From Sedimentitalea xiamensis (GTDB lineage Bacteria > Pseudomonadota > Alphaproteobacteria > Rhodobacterales > Rhodobacteraceae): a DNA stretch of 64,000 nt. The first letter of the stretch is position 1. Every line of letters begins with the position of its first letter. The position numbers were made by a program, and so were the translations under genes. Below the pieces are notes generated by a model, which searched no databases, was not told the DNA's origin, and was given only the letters and a program-made list of their open reading frames with translations. Location: positions 1 through 64,000 of the forward strand of contig NZ_JASNJE010000022.1 of NCBI RefSeq assembly GCF_030164465.1, read 5' to 3'. Of this stretch, positions 51,210 to 62,170 are shown one piece after another.

Positions 51210-52220
51210 ATGCAGAGTTTCATTCAACGCCATCCCGCATGGTCTCTTTTGATCGCGCTTGCCGCGGCGGTCCTGCTGTGGCTGATATTCGCGCCCTGGT
51301 CCGCGGGGCTGGAAGAGATGCTTGGCCGGAAACGGGTGTTTCTGAACGCGGTCTTCGGCGGCATCACGCTTGGGGCCCTCTATTTCCTCGTCGCCTCGGG
51401 CTTCACCCTGATCTTCGGGCTCATGCGCAACGTCAACCTCGCGCATGGCTCGCTGTATCTGCTGGGCGGCTATCTGGGCTTCGAGATATCGGAGCGGACC
51501 GGGTCGTGGCTGCTGGCCTTCCCGGTCGTCTTCATCGTCGTGGGACTCCTCGGCATCGTGCTTCAGAACCAGGTGTTCCGCCGGATGGAGGGAGAGGAGT
51601 TGCGGCAGACCATGGTGACGATCGGTCTGTCCGTGGTCATCGCCGATCTGCTGCTCTGGGCCTGGGGCGGGCAGTCCTACACGATCTATTCGCCCGACTG
51701 GCTGTCCGGCCCGATGTCGCTGCCGGTGATCTCCAGCGTCAACGACGAGGGCGAGATCCGCTATCTCAGGTATCCCGCCGTGCGGATGGCGATCCTGTTT
51801 GCCGCCATCGTCATCGGAATCGGCATGTGGCTGGTGCTGAACAAGACACGGCTGGGGATGCTGGTGCGCGCGGGCGTCGACGACCGCGAGATGCTGGCCG
51901 CTTCGGGCGTGCGCATCCAGTATGTCTTTCTCGCGGTCTTCGCCTTCGGCGCGGGGCTGGCGGGCATCGCGGGGATCGTGGGCGGGACCTTCCAGTCGCT
52001 GTCGCCGGGCGAGGACACGCGGTTTCTGCTGGCCAGCCTCGTCGTCGTGATCGTGGGCGGCATGGGATCGATCCCCGGCGCGGCCATCGGGGCGCTCATC
52101 ATCGGGCTCTCCGAACAGCTGGGCCTTGTCTACGCGCCGACCTATTCGGTGGTGTTCACCTTCCTCATCATGGCTGCCGTGCTCGCCTTCCGGCCGCAGG
52201 GCCTGTTGGGACAGGGGTAG
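51210..52220 (+). CDS. Branched-chain-type ABC permease (LivH-like)
   Basis: A 336-residue permease with about eight spans. AVFGGITLGALYFLVASGFT and RNVNLAHGSLYLLGGYLG are the LivH N-terminal hallmarks; MLVRAGVDDREMLAASGV is the cytoplasmic EAA-like loop and VIVGGMGSIPGAAIGALIIG the C-terminal span. It starts the contiguous gene run that continues to the window end, 3 bp from the next gene. Confidence 0.93.
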   Translation: MQSFIQRHPAWSLLIALAAAVLLWLIFAPWSAGLEEMLGRKRVFLNAVFGGITLGALYFLVASGFTLIFGLMRNVNLAHGSLYLLGGYLGFEISERTGSWLLAFPVVFIVVGLLGIVLQNQVFRRMEGEELRQTMVTIGLSVVIADLLLWAWGGQSYTIYSPDWLSGPMSLPVISSVNDEGEIRYLRYPAVRMAILFAAIVIGIGMWLVLNKTRLGMLVRAGVDDREMLAASGVRIQYVFLAVFAFGAGLAGIAGIVGGTFQSLSPGEDTRFLLASLVVVIVGGMGSIPGAAIGALIIGLSEQLGLVYAPTYSVVFTFLIMAAVLAFRPQGLLGQG

Positions 52221-52223
52221 GCG

Positions 52224-53273
52224 ATGGCGCTGGTGGAACAGGGAAAGACGGTCGCTCAACCCTGGTGGTTCGAACGGATTACCGCGCCCTGGTGGGTGCT
52301 TGCGGCGGTGCTGCTGACCATGCCGGTCTGGGTGAACGATTTCATCCTGTTCCAGGTCATGGGCTGGACCTTCATCCTCGGCATGATCGCGCTCTCCATG
52401 ATGTTCCTTGCCGGATACGGCGGCATGGTCAGCCTGATCCAGATGTCGGTCGCGGCCATGGGCGGCTACATGGTCGCGATATTCGGCACCTCGGGTATGG
52501 GCGAGATCAGCATGGGGCTGTCCTGGTGGCTCTACATTCCCATCGCCATCGTGATCGCCGCCATCTTCGGCACCATCGTCGGCGCATTGGCGGTGAGGAC
52601 CGAGGGAATCTACACCATCATGATCACCCTCGCGATCGCGGCTGCGTTCTTCTATTTCACACGGCAGAACTACACGATCTTCAACGGATATTCCGGGTTC
52701 AACCTGGTCGTGCCGCCGATGCTGTTCGGTGTCGACTGGCGGCAGCCGATGCCGTTCTACTACCTGTCGCTGGGATGTGCGGTGCTCTGCTATCTGGCGG
52801 TTGTCTATGTCGCGCGCGCGCCTTTCGGCCTGGCCCTGCAGGGGGTTCGGGACAATCCCCGGCGGATGGCGGCGCTCGGCTTCAATGTCACGGCGCACCG
52901 GGTCGCGGCCTATACATTCGCGAGCGTGATCGCGGCCATCGGAGGGATCCTCCTCGTCTGGCAGAACGCGCAGATCGCGCCGGGGACGGCGGGCATTCCG
53001 GCGGTGATCGACATTCTGGTGATCGCGGTTGTCGGCGGCATTTCGCGGCCGATCGGGCCGTTTATCGGGGCGCTGATCTACGTGCTGCTGAGGACCTTCT
53101 CGCCGGATGTGCTGATGGCCTTCGGCCTGTCGGGAGAGCGGTTCAAGCTACTGATCGGACTAGGTTTTCTGACGGTTGTCTTCTTTTCTCCGGATGGCGT
53201 TCTGGGTCTCTGGGACCGCTGGCAGGCGCGGCGGGCGCGGAGCCGCGACCCGTTGACCGGAGGCGAGACATGA
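52224..53273 (+). CDS. Branched-chain-type ABC permease (LivM-like)
   Basis: A 349-residue permease with about nine spans, including LSMMFLAGYGGMVSLIQMSV, RTEGIYTIMITLAIAAAF and the loop LQGVRDNPRRMAALGFNV typical of LivM. It forms the channel with the LivH-like protein. The C-terminus ([17 protein letters not shown]) is basic and overlaps the ATPase gene by 4 bp. Confidence 0.93.
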   Translation: MALVEQGKTVAQPWWFERITAPWWVLAAVLLTMPVWVNDFILFQVMGWTFILGMIALSMMFLAGYGGMVSLIQMSVAAMGGYMVAIFGTSGMGEISMGLSWWLYIPIAIVIAAIFGTIVGALAVRTEGIYTIMITLAIAAAFFYFTRQNYTIFNGYSGFNLVVPPMLFGVDWRQPMPFYYLSLGCAVLCYLAVVYVARAPFGLALQGVRDNPRRMAALGFNVTAHRVAAYTFASVIAAIGGILLVWQNAQIAPGTAGIPAVIDILVIAVVGGISRPIGPFIGALIYVLLRTFSPDVLMAFGLSGERFKLLIGLGFLTVVFFSPDGVLGLWDRWQARRARSRDPLTGGET

Positions 53274-54059
53274 CTCTCGTCGAGGATACCCGCGCCGCTG
53301 ACCGTCTGGGGTCGGTCAGTTCCGGGAACGCCCTGGAACTGAGGGGCGTGACCAAGATGTTCGGCGCGCTGTCGGCAATCTCGGACGTCACGCTGACGGT
53401 GCAGTCGGGCGAGCGGCGGGCGGTGCTCGGATCGAACGGGGCGGGGAAAACGACGCTTTTCAACTGCGTCACCGGGGACTTCCTGCCGACCAGCGGCACC
53501 ATCCGGCTGTTTGGCGAGGACGTGACGCGCTTCCCCGCCTATGAGCGCATCCGGCGGGGACTCAGGCGGACCTACCAGATCAGTCTTCTCTTCAACGGGC
53601 TGACGGTGGCGGACAATGTCTATCTGGCGTGCCGGGGGGTGTCCCGCGGGCGGTTCTCGTTCCTCAGACCGCGCGAAGACGACGCGCTTCTGACCCGCGC
53701 GGACGAGCTTGTCGAGGCGGTGCACCTGACCGAGTGGCGCGACACGGCGGTCGCCAACCTGAGCTACGGCCAGCAACGCCAGCTGGAAATCGCGCTGGCG
53801 TTGGCGGGCGCGCCGCGCTTCATCCTTTTCGACGAGCCGGCGGCGGGCCTTTCGCCCGCGGAGCGCGCCGAACTGGTCGCGATCCTGAGGGGGCTGCCGG
53901 GGCATATCGGCTATATCATCATCGAGCACGACATGGACGTGGCGCTCCGCGTGGCCGAGAGCGTGACGATGATGCACAACGGCCGGATCTTCAAGGAGGG
54001 CACGCCCGAGGAGATCGAGAACGACCAGGAGGTGCAGGAACTGTACCTGGGAGACGGCC

Positions 54060-54067
<8 letters not shown>
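53270..54067 (+). CDS. Branched-chain-type ABC ATPase (LivG-like)
   Basis: A 265-residue ATPase with Walker [12 protein letters not shown], signature [15 protein letters not shown], Walker [13 protein letters not shown] and the H-loop [10 protein letters not shown], all LivG-like. It carries an unusual N-terminal 20 residues before the domain. It powers transport with the LivF-type fusion protein and overlaps that gene by 8 bp. Confidence 0.94.
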
Positions 54068-56251
<2,184 letters not shown>

Positions 56252-56255
<4 letters not shown>

Positions 56256-57079
56256 TGGATCGCAAGAGCATATTGGCGCGGTTCCGCGACATGGCGCAAA
56301 GGGGCGAGCCCATCGTCGGCGGCGGCGCGGGGACGGGGCTTTCGGCCAAGTGCGAGGAGGCGGGCGGGATCGACCTGATCGTGATCTACAACTCGGGCCG
56401 CTACCGGATGGCCGGGCGGGGGAGCCTTGCCGGCCTGATGCCCTATGGCGACGCGAACGCCATCGTGGTCGAGATGGCCTCCGAGGTGCTGCCGGTTGCG
56501 CGCAATACCCCGGTTCTGGCGGGCGTCTGCGCGACGGACCCGTTCCGGCTGATGGACAGGTTCCTTGACGAACTGAAGCGGATCGGTTTCGCCGGTGTAC
56601 AGAATTTCCCGACCGTGGGGCTGATCGACGGGACGTTTCGCGCCGACCTCGAAGAGACGGGGATGGGATACGGGCTGGAAGTCGACATGATCCGGCTGGC
56701 CCGCGAGAAGGACCTGCTGACGACGCCCTACGTCTTTGACGAAGGCTCGGCGGCGGCGATGGCCGGGGCGGGGGCCGATATCATCGTCTGCCACTTGGGC
56801 CTGACGACCGGTGGCTCCATCGGGGCCGAGACGGCGCTGACGCTCAAGGACTGTCCGGCGCTGGTCGATGCGTGGGCCGAAGCGGCGCTGAAGGTCAAGC
56901 CGGACGCTCTGATCCTTGTTCATGGCGGCCCGGTCGCGATGCCGGAAGACGCCGAATTCATTCTCAAGAACACGTCGCATTGCCACGGCTTCTACGGCGC
57001 TTCCTCGATGGAGCGCCTGCCGACCGAGGTCGCGCTGACGGAACAAACCCGCGCTTTCAAGGCCATCAAGGGCCGCTGA
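56252..57079 (+). CDS. PEP-hydrolase-like TIM-barrel protein
   Basis: A 275-residue TIM barrel starting at ATG 56252, with [20 protein letters not shown] and [20 protein letters not shown], the signature of the PEP hydrolase-like group that is the constant partner of UPF0261/Tm-1-like proteins. Its reaction is not established. Overlap with the fusion gene supports joint function of the Tm-1-like domain and this protein. Confidence 0.85.
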
Positions 57080-57103
57080 AGCGCGTCGCGGAGAGGGTAT
57101 GAC

Positions 57104-60013
57104 ATGAGTGGCCAAATCATCGGACAGCTGATCCTGTGGCTCATTGTGGCGGTGGTGGCTATCGCCATCATCTACTGGGTGATGCAATGGCTCTACCGGC
57201 GCTCGACCAAGGAGATCGCCTTCGTCCGGACCGGGTTTCTGGGCGAGAAGGTGGTGATCGACGGCGGCGCCTTCGTCTGGCCGATCATCCACGACATCAC
57301 GCCGGTCAACATGAACACGCTGCCGCTGGCGGTGGCGCGGACCCGCGAGCAGGCGCTGATCACCAAGGACCGGATGCGCGTCGACGTGGAGGCGGAGTTC
57401 TACGTCAGGGTCCGGTCGGACAAGACCTCGGTTTCCATGGCCGCGTCGACGCTGGGCCGCAGGACGCTGGAATCCGAACGGCTACACGGGCTGCTCGCCG
57501 GCAAGTTCGAAAGCGCGCTGCGCGCCGTCGCCGCCGAAATGGCGATGAGCGAGATGCACGAGAACCGCGGCGCCTATGTCGCGCGGGTCAAGGAGCAGGC
57601 GCAGGAGGATCTGGAGAAGAACGGGCTGGAACTGGAAAGCGTCGCGATCATCGACATCGACCAGACGGCGCTTGAATATTTCAACCCCTCGAACCGATTC
57701 GACGCCGAGGGCCTGACCTCGCTCATCAAGGATATCGAGGAGCGGCGGAAGCTCAGGAACGACATCGAGCAGGATTCGATGATCAAGATCCGCTCGCGCA
57801 ATCTCGAAGCCGAGAAGCAGGTGCTGGAAATCGAGCGCGAGAGCGAAGAGGCACGCCTGAGCCAGGAACGCGACGTCGAAACCCGGCGCGCCCAGCAGCG
57901 CGCGGAGCTGGCCCGCGAACGGGCCGAGCGCGAGACCGAGGCGGAATCGGCGCAGATCTCGGCGCAGGAGGCGATCGAGAAGGCGCGGATTTCCAATCAG
58001 CGCGCCGTGGCCGAGGCCCGTATCGCCTCGGAACGCGAGGTGCGCACCCGCGAAATCGCCCGCCAGAAAGAGATCGACGCCGAGGAAATCGCGGCGCAGC
58101 AGGCCACGGAAACGGCGCGCATCCTGCAGGAACGCGCGGTGCGCGAGGCGCGCATCCTCAACGAGCAGGAGACCGAGGCGAAAGACATCGAGCGCCGCCG
58201 GACCATCGACGAGGCCGAGATCGCGGCCCGCGAAGTGACCGAACGCGCCCGGATCGCGCAGGAGAAGGCGCTGTCGGAGGCGCGGATCGCCAAGGAGCGC
58301 GAAACCCAGGCGCTGGAGATCGAGCGGCAGAAGTCCATTCGCGATGCCGAGATCGCCGCCAACGAGGCGAACGAGAAGCGGCGGATGGCGCAGGACCTGA
58401 TCCTGGCGCAGACCCGGATCAAGGGCGAGGAGGACATCCGCCAGCGCGAGATCGCCCGCCAGCAGGCGCTGGACGAGGCGGAGATCGCGGCGCGCGAGGC
58501 CGTGGAGCGGATGCGTATCCTTCAGGACGCGCAGATCAGCGAATCCCGGATCGCCGAGGACCGGCGCATTCGTGAGCTGGAGATCGAGCGAAAGCAGGCC
58601 GTCGAGGCCGCCGAGATCGCCGCCGACGAAGCGGTCGAGGCCGCGCGCATTGCCCGCGAGAAGCAGATCGCCGCGACCCGGATCGAAGCCGATGGCGAGA
58701 CCACTTCGAAGGAGATCGCCCGGAACCGGGCCATCGACGAGGCGCGCGTTGCCGCCGACGAGGCGGTGGAGCAGGCGCGGATCGCGCAGAAACGCGCCCT
58801 GGAAGCCGAGCGCATCGCCGCCGACCAGGAGGTGCGCGCCAGGGAGATTGAGCGGGACCGCAAGCTGGAAGCGGCCGAGATCGCCCGGCGCGAGGCCGTC
58901 GAGAAGGCGCGTGTCGCCTCCGAACTGGCGCTGGAGCAGGAACGCATTGCCAGTCAGAAGGCGCGCGAGGTGACCGATATCGAGCGCCGCCGCAGTGTCG
59001 AACAGGCCGAGGAGAAACGGGTCGTCGAGCTTGCCGGGACAAAGGCCGAGCGCGCCGCGGCCGAGGCCAGCGTCCGCGAGGCCGAGATCGCCGCCCAACG
59101 CGCGATCGAGGTTGCCGAAGTGGAACGCGACAAGGCGCTGGAAACCGCGCGGCTGGAACGCCGCCGCGCGCTGGAACAGCTTGAGGTCGCCCGCGTGCAG
59201 ACGCTCCGCGAGGCCGAGATCGCCAGCCAGGAGGAAATCGAGCGGGCGCGTGTCGCGTCCGAGCGCGGTCTCGACGAGATCCGGATCGACCACGAGACGG
59301 TGCGCCGCAAGCTGGAGGTCGGGCGCGAGCAGAACGTCGAGACGGCCCAGATGGAGAAGGCCATCGCGCTCTATCAGAAATCGCTGGAGGAGAGTGCCGC
59401 CCGCGCCGAGGCAGATGCCGCCCGCGCCCGTGCCGCCGAAGCCGAGGAAAAGGTCAAGACGGTGCGCGAGACCGAGGCCGCGAACCGCCGCAAGTCCGTC
59501 GATGTGACGATGGCGGAGAAAGCGGCGGAGGAAGCCCGCCTGATCGCCGAGGGCGAGAAGGTGCGCAAGGCTGTCGAGGCCGAGGCCCAGAAGCTTATCA
59601 ACGAGGCCGAGAACGTGCTGACCGATCCGGCGCGGACATCGCTGTTCCGCCGCAAGCTTCTGGAGCATGTCGAGGGGATCGTCTCCGCCTCGGTAAAGCC
59701 GCTGGAAAAGATCCAGGATATCAGGATCATGCAGCTTGATGGCGTGACCGGGGGCAGTGGAAGCCGGGATGGCAGCCCGACCGACGAGGTCATCAACTCC
59801 GCGCTGCGCTACCGGGTGCAGGCGCCGCTGATCGATTCGCTGCTGTCCGATATCGGGATCGAGGGCGGAGGGCTCGCCAAGCAGGGCGGGCTGATCCGCG
59901 AAGCCTCTGACATGCAGCGCATCACGGACGCGGTGCGCAAGGCGTCGGGTGTGGGCGGCGACGGGCCGCCAAAGGACGACGGCGGTTCCTCTGGCGGGCG
60001 GGGCGAGAAGTAG
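57104..60013 (+). CDS. Giant flotillin-like SPFH protein with hendecad repeats
   Basis: A 969-residue protein. One membrane span (about 8-30, LILWLIVAVVAIAIIYWVMQ) precedes an SPFH domain (about 35-190) with TKEIAFVRTGFLGEKVVIDG, the flotillin start. Residues 273-624 are eight tandem 44-residue repeats, each four 11-residue units of the type EIARQKEIDAE/EIAAQQATETA, followed by degenerate hendecads to about 770 and a flotillin-type tail ending in a Gly-rich stretch. Usual flotillins are about 500-650 residues. It would form a membrane scaffold. It lies in the operon between the transporter and the SRPBCC and hydroxylase genes. Confidence 0.88.
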   Translation: MSGQIIGQLILWLIVAVVAIAIIYWVMQWLYRRSTKEIAFVRTGFLGEKVVIDGGAFVWPIIHDITPVNMNTLPLAVARTREQALITKDRMRVDVEAEFYVRVRSDKTSVSMAASTLGRRTLESERLHGLLAGKFESALRAVAAEMAMSEMHENRGAYVARVKEQAQEDLEKNGLELESVAIIDIDQTALEYFNPSNRFDAEGLTSLIKDIEERRKLRNDIEQDSMIKIRSRNLEAEKQVLEIERESEEARLSQERDVETRRAQQRAELARERAERETEAESAQISAQEAIEKARISNQRAVAEARIASEREVRTREIARQKEIDAEEIAAQQATETARILQERAVREARILNEQETEAKDIERRRTIDEAEIAAREVTERARIAQEKALSEARIAKERETQALEIERQKSIRDAEIAANEANEKRRMAQDLILAQTRIKGEEDIRQREIARQQALDEAEIAAREAVERMRILQDAQISESRIAEDRRIRELEIERKQAVEAAEIAADEAVEAARIAREKQIAATRIEADGETTSKEIARNRAIDEARVAADEAVEQARIAQKRALEAERIAADQEVRAREIERDRKLEAAEIARREAVEKARVASELALEQERIASQKAREVTDIERRRSVEQAEEKRVVELAGTKAERAAAEASVREAEIAAQRAIEVAEVERDKALETARLERRRALEQLEVARVQTLREAEIASQEEIERARVASERGLDEIRIDHETVRRKLEVGREQNVETAQMEKAIALYQKSLEESAARAEADAARARAAEAEEKVKTVRETEAANRRKSVDVTMAEKAAEEARLIAEGEKVRKAVEAEAQKLINEAENVLTDPARTSLFRRKLLEHVEGIVSASVKPLEKIQDIRIMQLDGVTGGSGSRDGSPTDEVINSALRYRVQAPLIDSLLSDIGIEGGGLAKQGGLIREASDMQRITDAVRKASGVGGDGPPKDDGGSSGGRGEK
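57920..58975 (+). repeat. Eight tandem 132-bp coding repeats (44-residue coiled-coil units)
   Basis: Within the flotillin-like gene the protein sequence repeats every 44 residues (start residues 273, 317, 361, 405, 449, 493, 537 and 581). Each unit has the order EIxRxxxxxxAEIAxxEAxExARIxxxxALxEaRIAxxxexrxx. The DNA copies have diverged, so this is an old amplification kept by selection rather than a recent slippage. The 11-residue sub-period predicts a straight or slightly right-handed coiled coil. Confidence 0.85.
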
Positions 60014-60451
60014 ATGCCGCGCGTATATATCTCATCGGTGATCGACGCCCCCGCCGACCGGGTCTGGGAACGGGTGCGCGACTTCAACGCGCTGCCGCGC
60101 TGGCACCCGCGCATCCGCGACAGCCGGATCGAGAACGGCGAGCCCTCCGACCGGGTGGGCTGCATCCGCGACTTTCACCTTCAGAACGGTGACCGCATCC
60201 GGGAAAAGCTGCTGGGCCTCAGCGATTACGACATGTTCTGCACCTATTCGATCCTCGAAAGTCCGATGCCGCTGACGGATTACATCGCGACGCTGCGGCT
60301 GACCCCGATCACCGATGGAAACCGCACCTTTGCGGAGTGGACGGCGGAGTTCGACTGCGACGACAGCGAGGCCGAGGGGCTGGTGGGCGGAATCGGCAAC
60401 GACGTCTTCCAGGCGGGGTTCGCGGCACTGCAACGGAGCCTGGCGCGCTGA
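60014..60451 (+). CDS. SRPBCC (START-like) family protein 1
   Basis: A 145-residue polyketide-cyclase/START-fold protein beginning VYISSVIDAPADRVWERVRD, with FNALPRWHPRI-type residues and a C-terminal helix. It lacks a signal peptide. SRPBCC proteins bind hydrophobic ligands; CoxG is a member that helps recruit molybdenum hydroxylases to membranes. It begins directly after the flotillin stop codon and overlaps its paralogue by 1 bp. Confidence 0.85.
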   Translation: MPRVYISSVIDAPADRVWERVRDFNALPRWHPRIRDSRIENGEPSDRVGCIRDFHLQNGDRIREKLLGLSDYDMFCTYSILESPMPLTDYIATLRLTPITDGNRTFAEWTAEFDCDDSEAEGLVGGIGNDVFQAGFAALQRSLAR

Positions 60452-60897
60452 TGGTGAAGATCGTGAAAAGCACGGTTCTTGACGCCCCGGTCGAGGAGGT
60501 GTGGGAGGTTCTGCGGGACTTCAACGGCCATGACGAATGGCACCCCGCAGTCGTCGACAGCAAGGTCGACCGGGGCGAGCCGTCCGACAAGGTGGGCTGC
60601 GTGCGGCGGTTTCACCTGACCGACGGATCGGAACTGCGCGAGCAGCTCCTGACGCTTTCCGATGCCGACATGGCGTTCAGCTACTGCCTGCTTGAGACGC
60701 CGGTGCCGCTTCTGAACTATGTCGCGCATGTCCGGCTTGCGCCGGTGACGGACGGGGACCGGACCTTCTGGCACTGGGAGTGCCGGTTCGACACGCCGAA
60801 AGGCCGGGAGAGCGAACTGAAAGAGATGGTGGCCGAGAACATCTATCAAAGCGGGTTCGACGCGGTGCGGGACCATATGGGACTGGAGGGATCATGA
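60451..60897 (+). CDS. SRPBCC (START-like) family protein 2
   Basis: A 148-residue paralogue of the preceding protein: STVLDAPVEEVWEVLRDFNG, EWHPAVVDSKVDRGEPSDKV and the same C-terminal helix. The two align along their length, so they arose by tandem duplication, perhaps forming a heterodimer or handling substrate and product. Start at ATG 60451 overlaps the previous stop; its stop overlaps the FAD-subunit gene by 4 bp. Confidence 0.85.
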   Translation: MVKIVKSTVLDAPVEEVWEVLRDFNGHDEWHPAVVDSKVDRGEPSDKVGCVRRFHLTDGSELREQLLTLSDADMAFSYCLLETPVPLLNYVAHVRLAPVTDGDRTFWHWECRFDTPKGRESELKEMVAENIYQSGFDAVRDHMGLEGS

Positions 60898-61694
60898 CGG
60901 TTGTCGAAACCTATCCGACGCTCGATCAGGCGGCACGCGCCATGGGCGGCGATGCCGCCTTCCTGGGCGGCGGGACGCTTGTGATGCGGGCGGTGAACGA
61001 GGGCGTGGCTCCGGCGCGGCTGATCCGGGTGACCGGGCCGGGTCTGAGCGAGCTGCGGGTGTCGGGCGACAGCGTCCGGATCGGCGCGGGCGTGACGATG
61101 GCGGACGTGCTGGCGAGCCGCGATCTGGAATTCCTCCATCCGGTCGCGCGCGTGATCGGCGGGCCGCAGGTGCGGAACATGGCGACGGTGGCGGGCAACC
61201 TCTTCGCCGCGCATCCCTTTGGCGATTTCGCCGCCGCGCTGCTGGCGCTCGACGCGCGGGTGATCGGCGCGGGGCAGGGCGGCGCGCGCCCCGTGGCCGA
61301 CGTGCTGCGCGACCGCGCGCGCGCCGGGCTGGTCGCGGCCATCGAGGTGCCGCGCCCGCGCGATCCGAAAGCCTTCGGGTTCCTCAAGGTCAGCCGGGTC
61401 AAGCCCAGGGGCGTCTCGATCCTGTCCATCGCCGCGTATCTGCCGCGCGAGGGCGGCCGCATCCGGGGCGCCCGCGTCGCCTTTGGTGCGATGGGACCCG
61501 TGCCGCTGCGCTCAAGCGGTGCAGAACGCGCGCTGGAGGGCCAGTCGCTCGGCGCCGCCGCGATCGACAGCGCCGCGTCGGCGGCGACCGAGGGGCTCGA
61601 CCCTCCGACCGACGAGATCGCAAGCGCCTGGTACAGGAAGGAAGTGGCGGGCGTGCATCTGAAGCGGCTGCTGACGGATATGGAGCGGCGCTGA
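60894..61694 (+). CDS. Molybdenum hydroxylase FAD-binding subunit (CoxM type)
   Basis: A 266-residue FAD subunit. GGDAAFLGGGTLVMRAVNEG and ARVIGGPQVRNMATVAGNLF are the two FAD-binding motifs (the second matches the usual TIGGN-type loop). It passes electrons from the Mo and Fe-S subunits to an acceptor. Overlaps at both ends place it firmly in the hydroxylase operon. Confidence 0.92.
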   Translation: MTVVETYPTLDQAARAMGGDAAFLGGGTLVMRAVNEGVAPARLIRVTGPGLSELRVSGDSVRIGAGVTMADVLASRDLEFLHPVARVIGGPQVRNMATVAGNLFAAHPFGDFAAALLALDARVIGAGQGGARPVADVLRDRARAGLVAAIEVPRPRDPKAFGFLKVSRVKPRGVSILSIAAYLPREGGRIRGARVAFGAMGPVPLRSSGAERALEGQSLGAAAIDSAASAATEGLDPPTDEIASAWYRKEVAGVHLKRLLTDMERR

Positions 61695-62170
61695 TGGCGA
61701 AAACACCGGTGACATTCACCCTGAACGGCCAGTCGAAATCGGCCTTCGCCGACCCGGGCCAGAACCTGCTCGACTTCCTGCGGCGCGGCGTCGGCGACCT
61801 GACGCCCAAGTTCGGCTGCGGGCAGGGCACCTGCGGCGCCTGCACGGTGACCATCGACGGTGAGACACGGCTTTCCTGCCTCGTTCTGGCGGAAACCGTC
61901 TACGGGCGCGAGGTCGGGACGGCGGCGGGGCTGGCGGATGGCGCGGCGCTGGACCCGCTTCAGACGGTGTTCATGGAACATTTCGCGGCGCAGTGCGGCT
62001 ATTGCACGCCGGGGATGCTGGTCTCGGCGCGGGCGCTGCTCGACCGGAACCCGCGCCCGAGCCGCGAGGAGGTGATCGAGGCGATCTCCGGCAATCTCTG
62101 CCGCTGCACGGGATACGAGCCGATCATCACCGCAATCCTCGCCGTCGCTGAAGGGAGGGCGCGCGCATGA
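61694..62170 (+). CDS. Molybdenum hydroxylase 2Fe-2S subunit (CoxS type)
   Basis: A 158-residue protein with two 2Fe-2S clusters: the plant-type N-terminal cluster at C42, C47, C50 and C62 (FGCGQGTCGACTV) and the C-terminal cluster at C101, C104, C136 and C138 (CGYCTPGM and LCRCTGY). It links the Mo site to FAD. It overlaps the FAD-subunit gene by 1 bp and the Mo-subunit gene by 4 bp. Confidence 0.95.
   Translation: MAKTPVTFTLNGQSKSAFADPGQNLLDFLRRGVGDLTPKFGCGQGTCGACTVTIDGETRLSCLVLAETVYGREVGTAAGLADGAALDPLQTVFMEHFAAQCGYCTPGMLVSARALLDRNPRPSREEVIEAISGNLCRCTGYEPIITAILAVAEGRARA

Noticed and set aside
57920-58975. Regular 132-bp periodicity resembling a satellite or CRISPR array
   Set aside because: The units are in frame, encode hendecad coiled coil and lack identical repeats with unique spacers.
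57482-59668. 728-codon minus-strand frame across the flotillin gene
   Set aside because: Its Leu/Gly/Asp-rich periodic sequence is the antisense reflection of the 132-bp coding repeats, and it has no family likeness.
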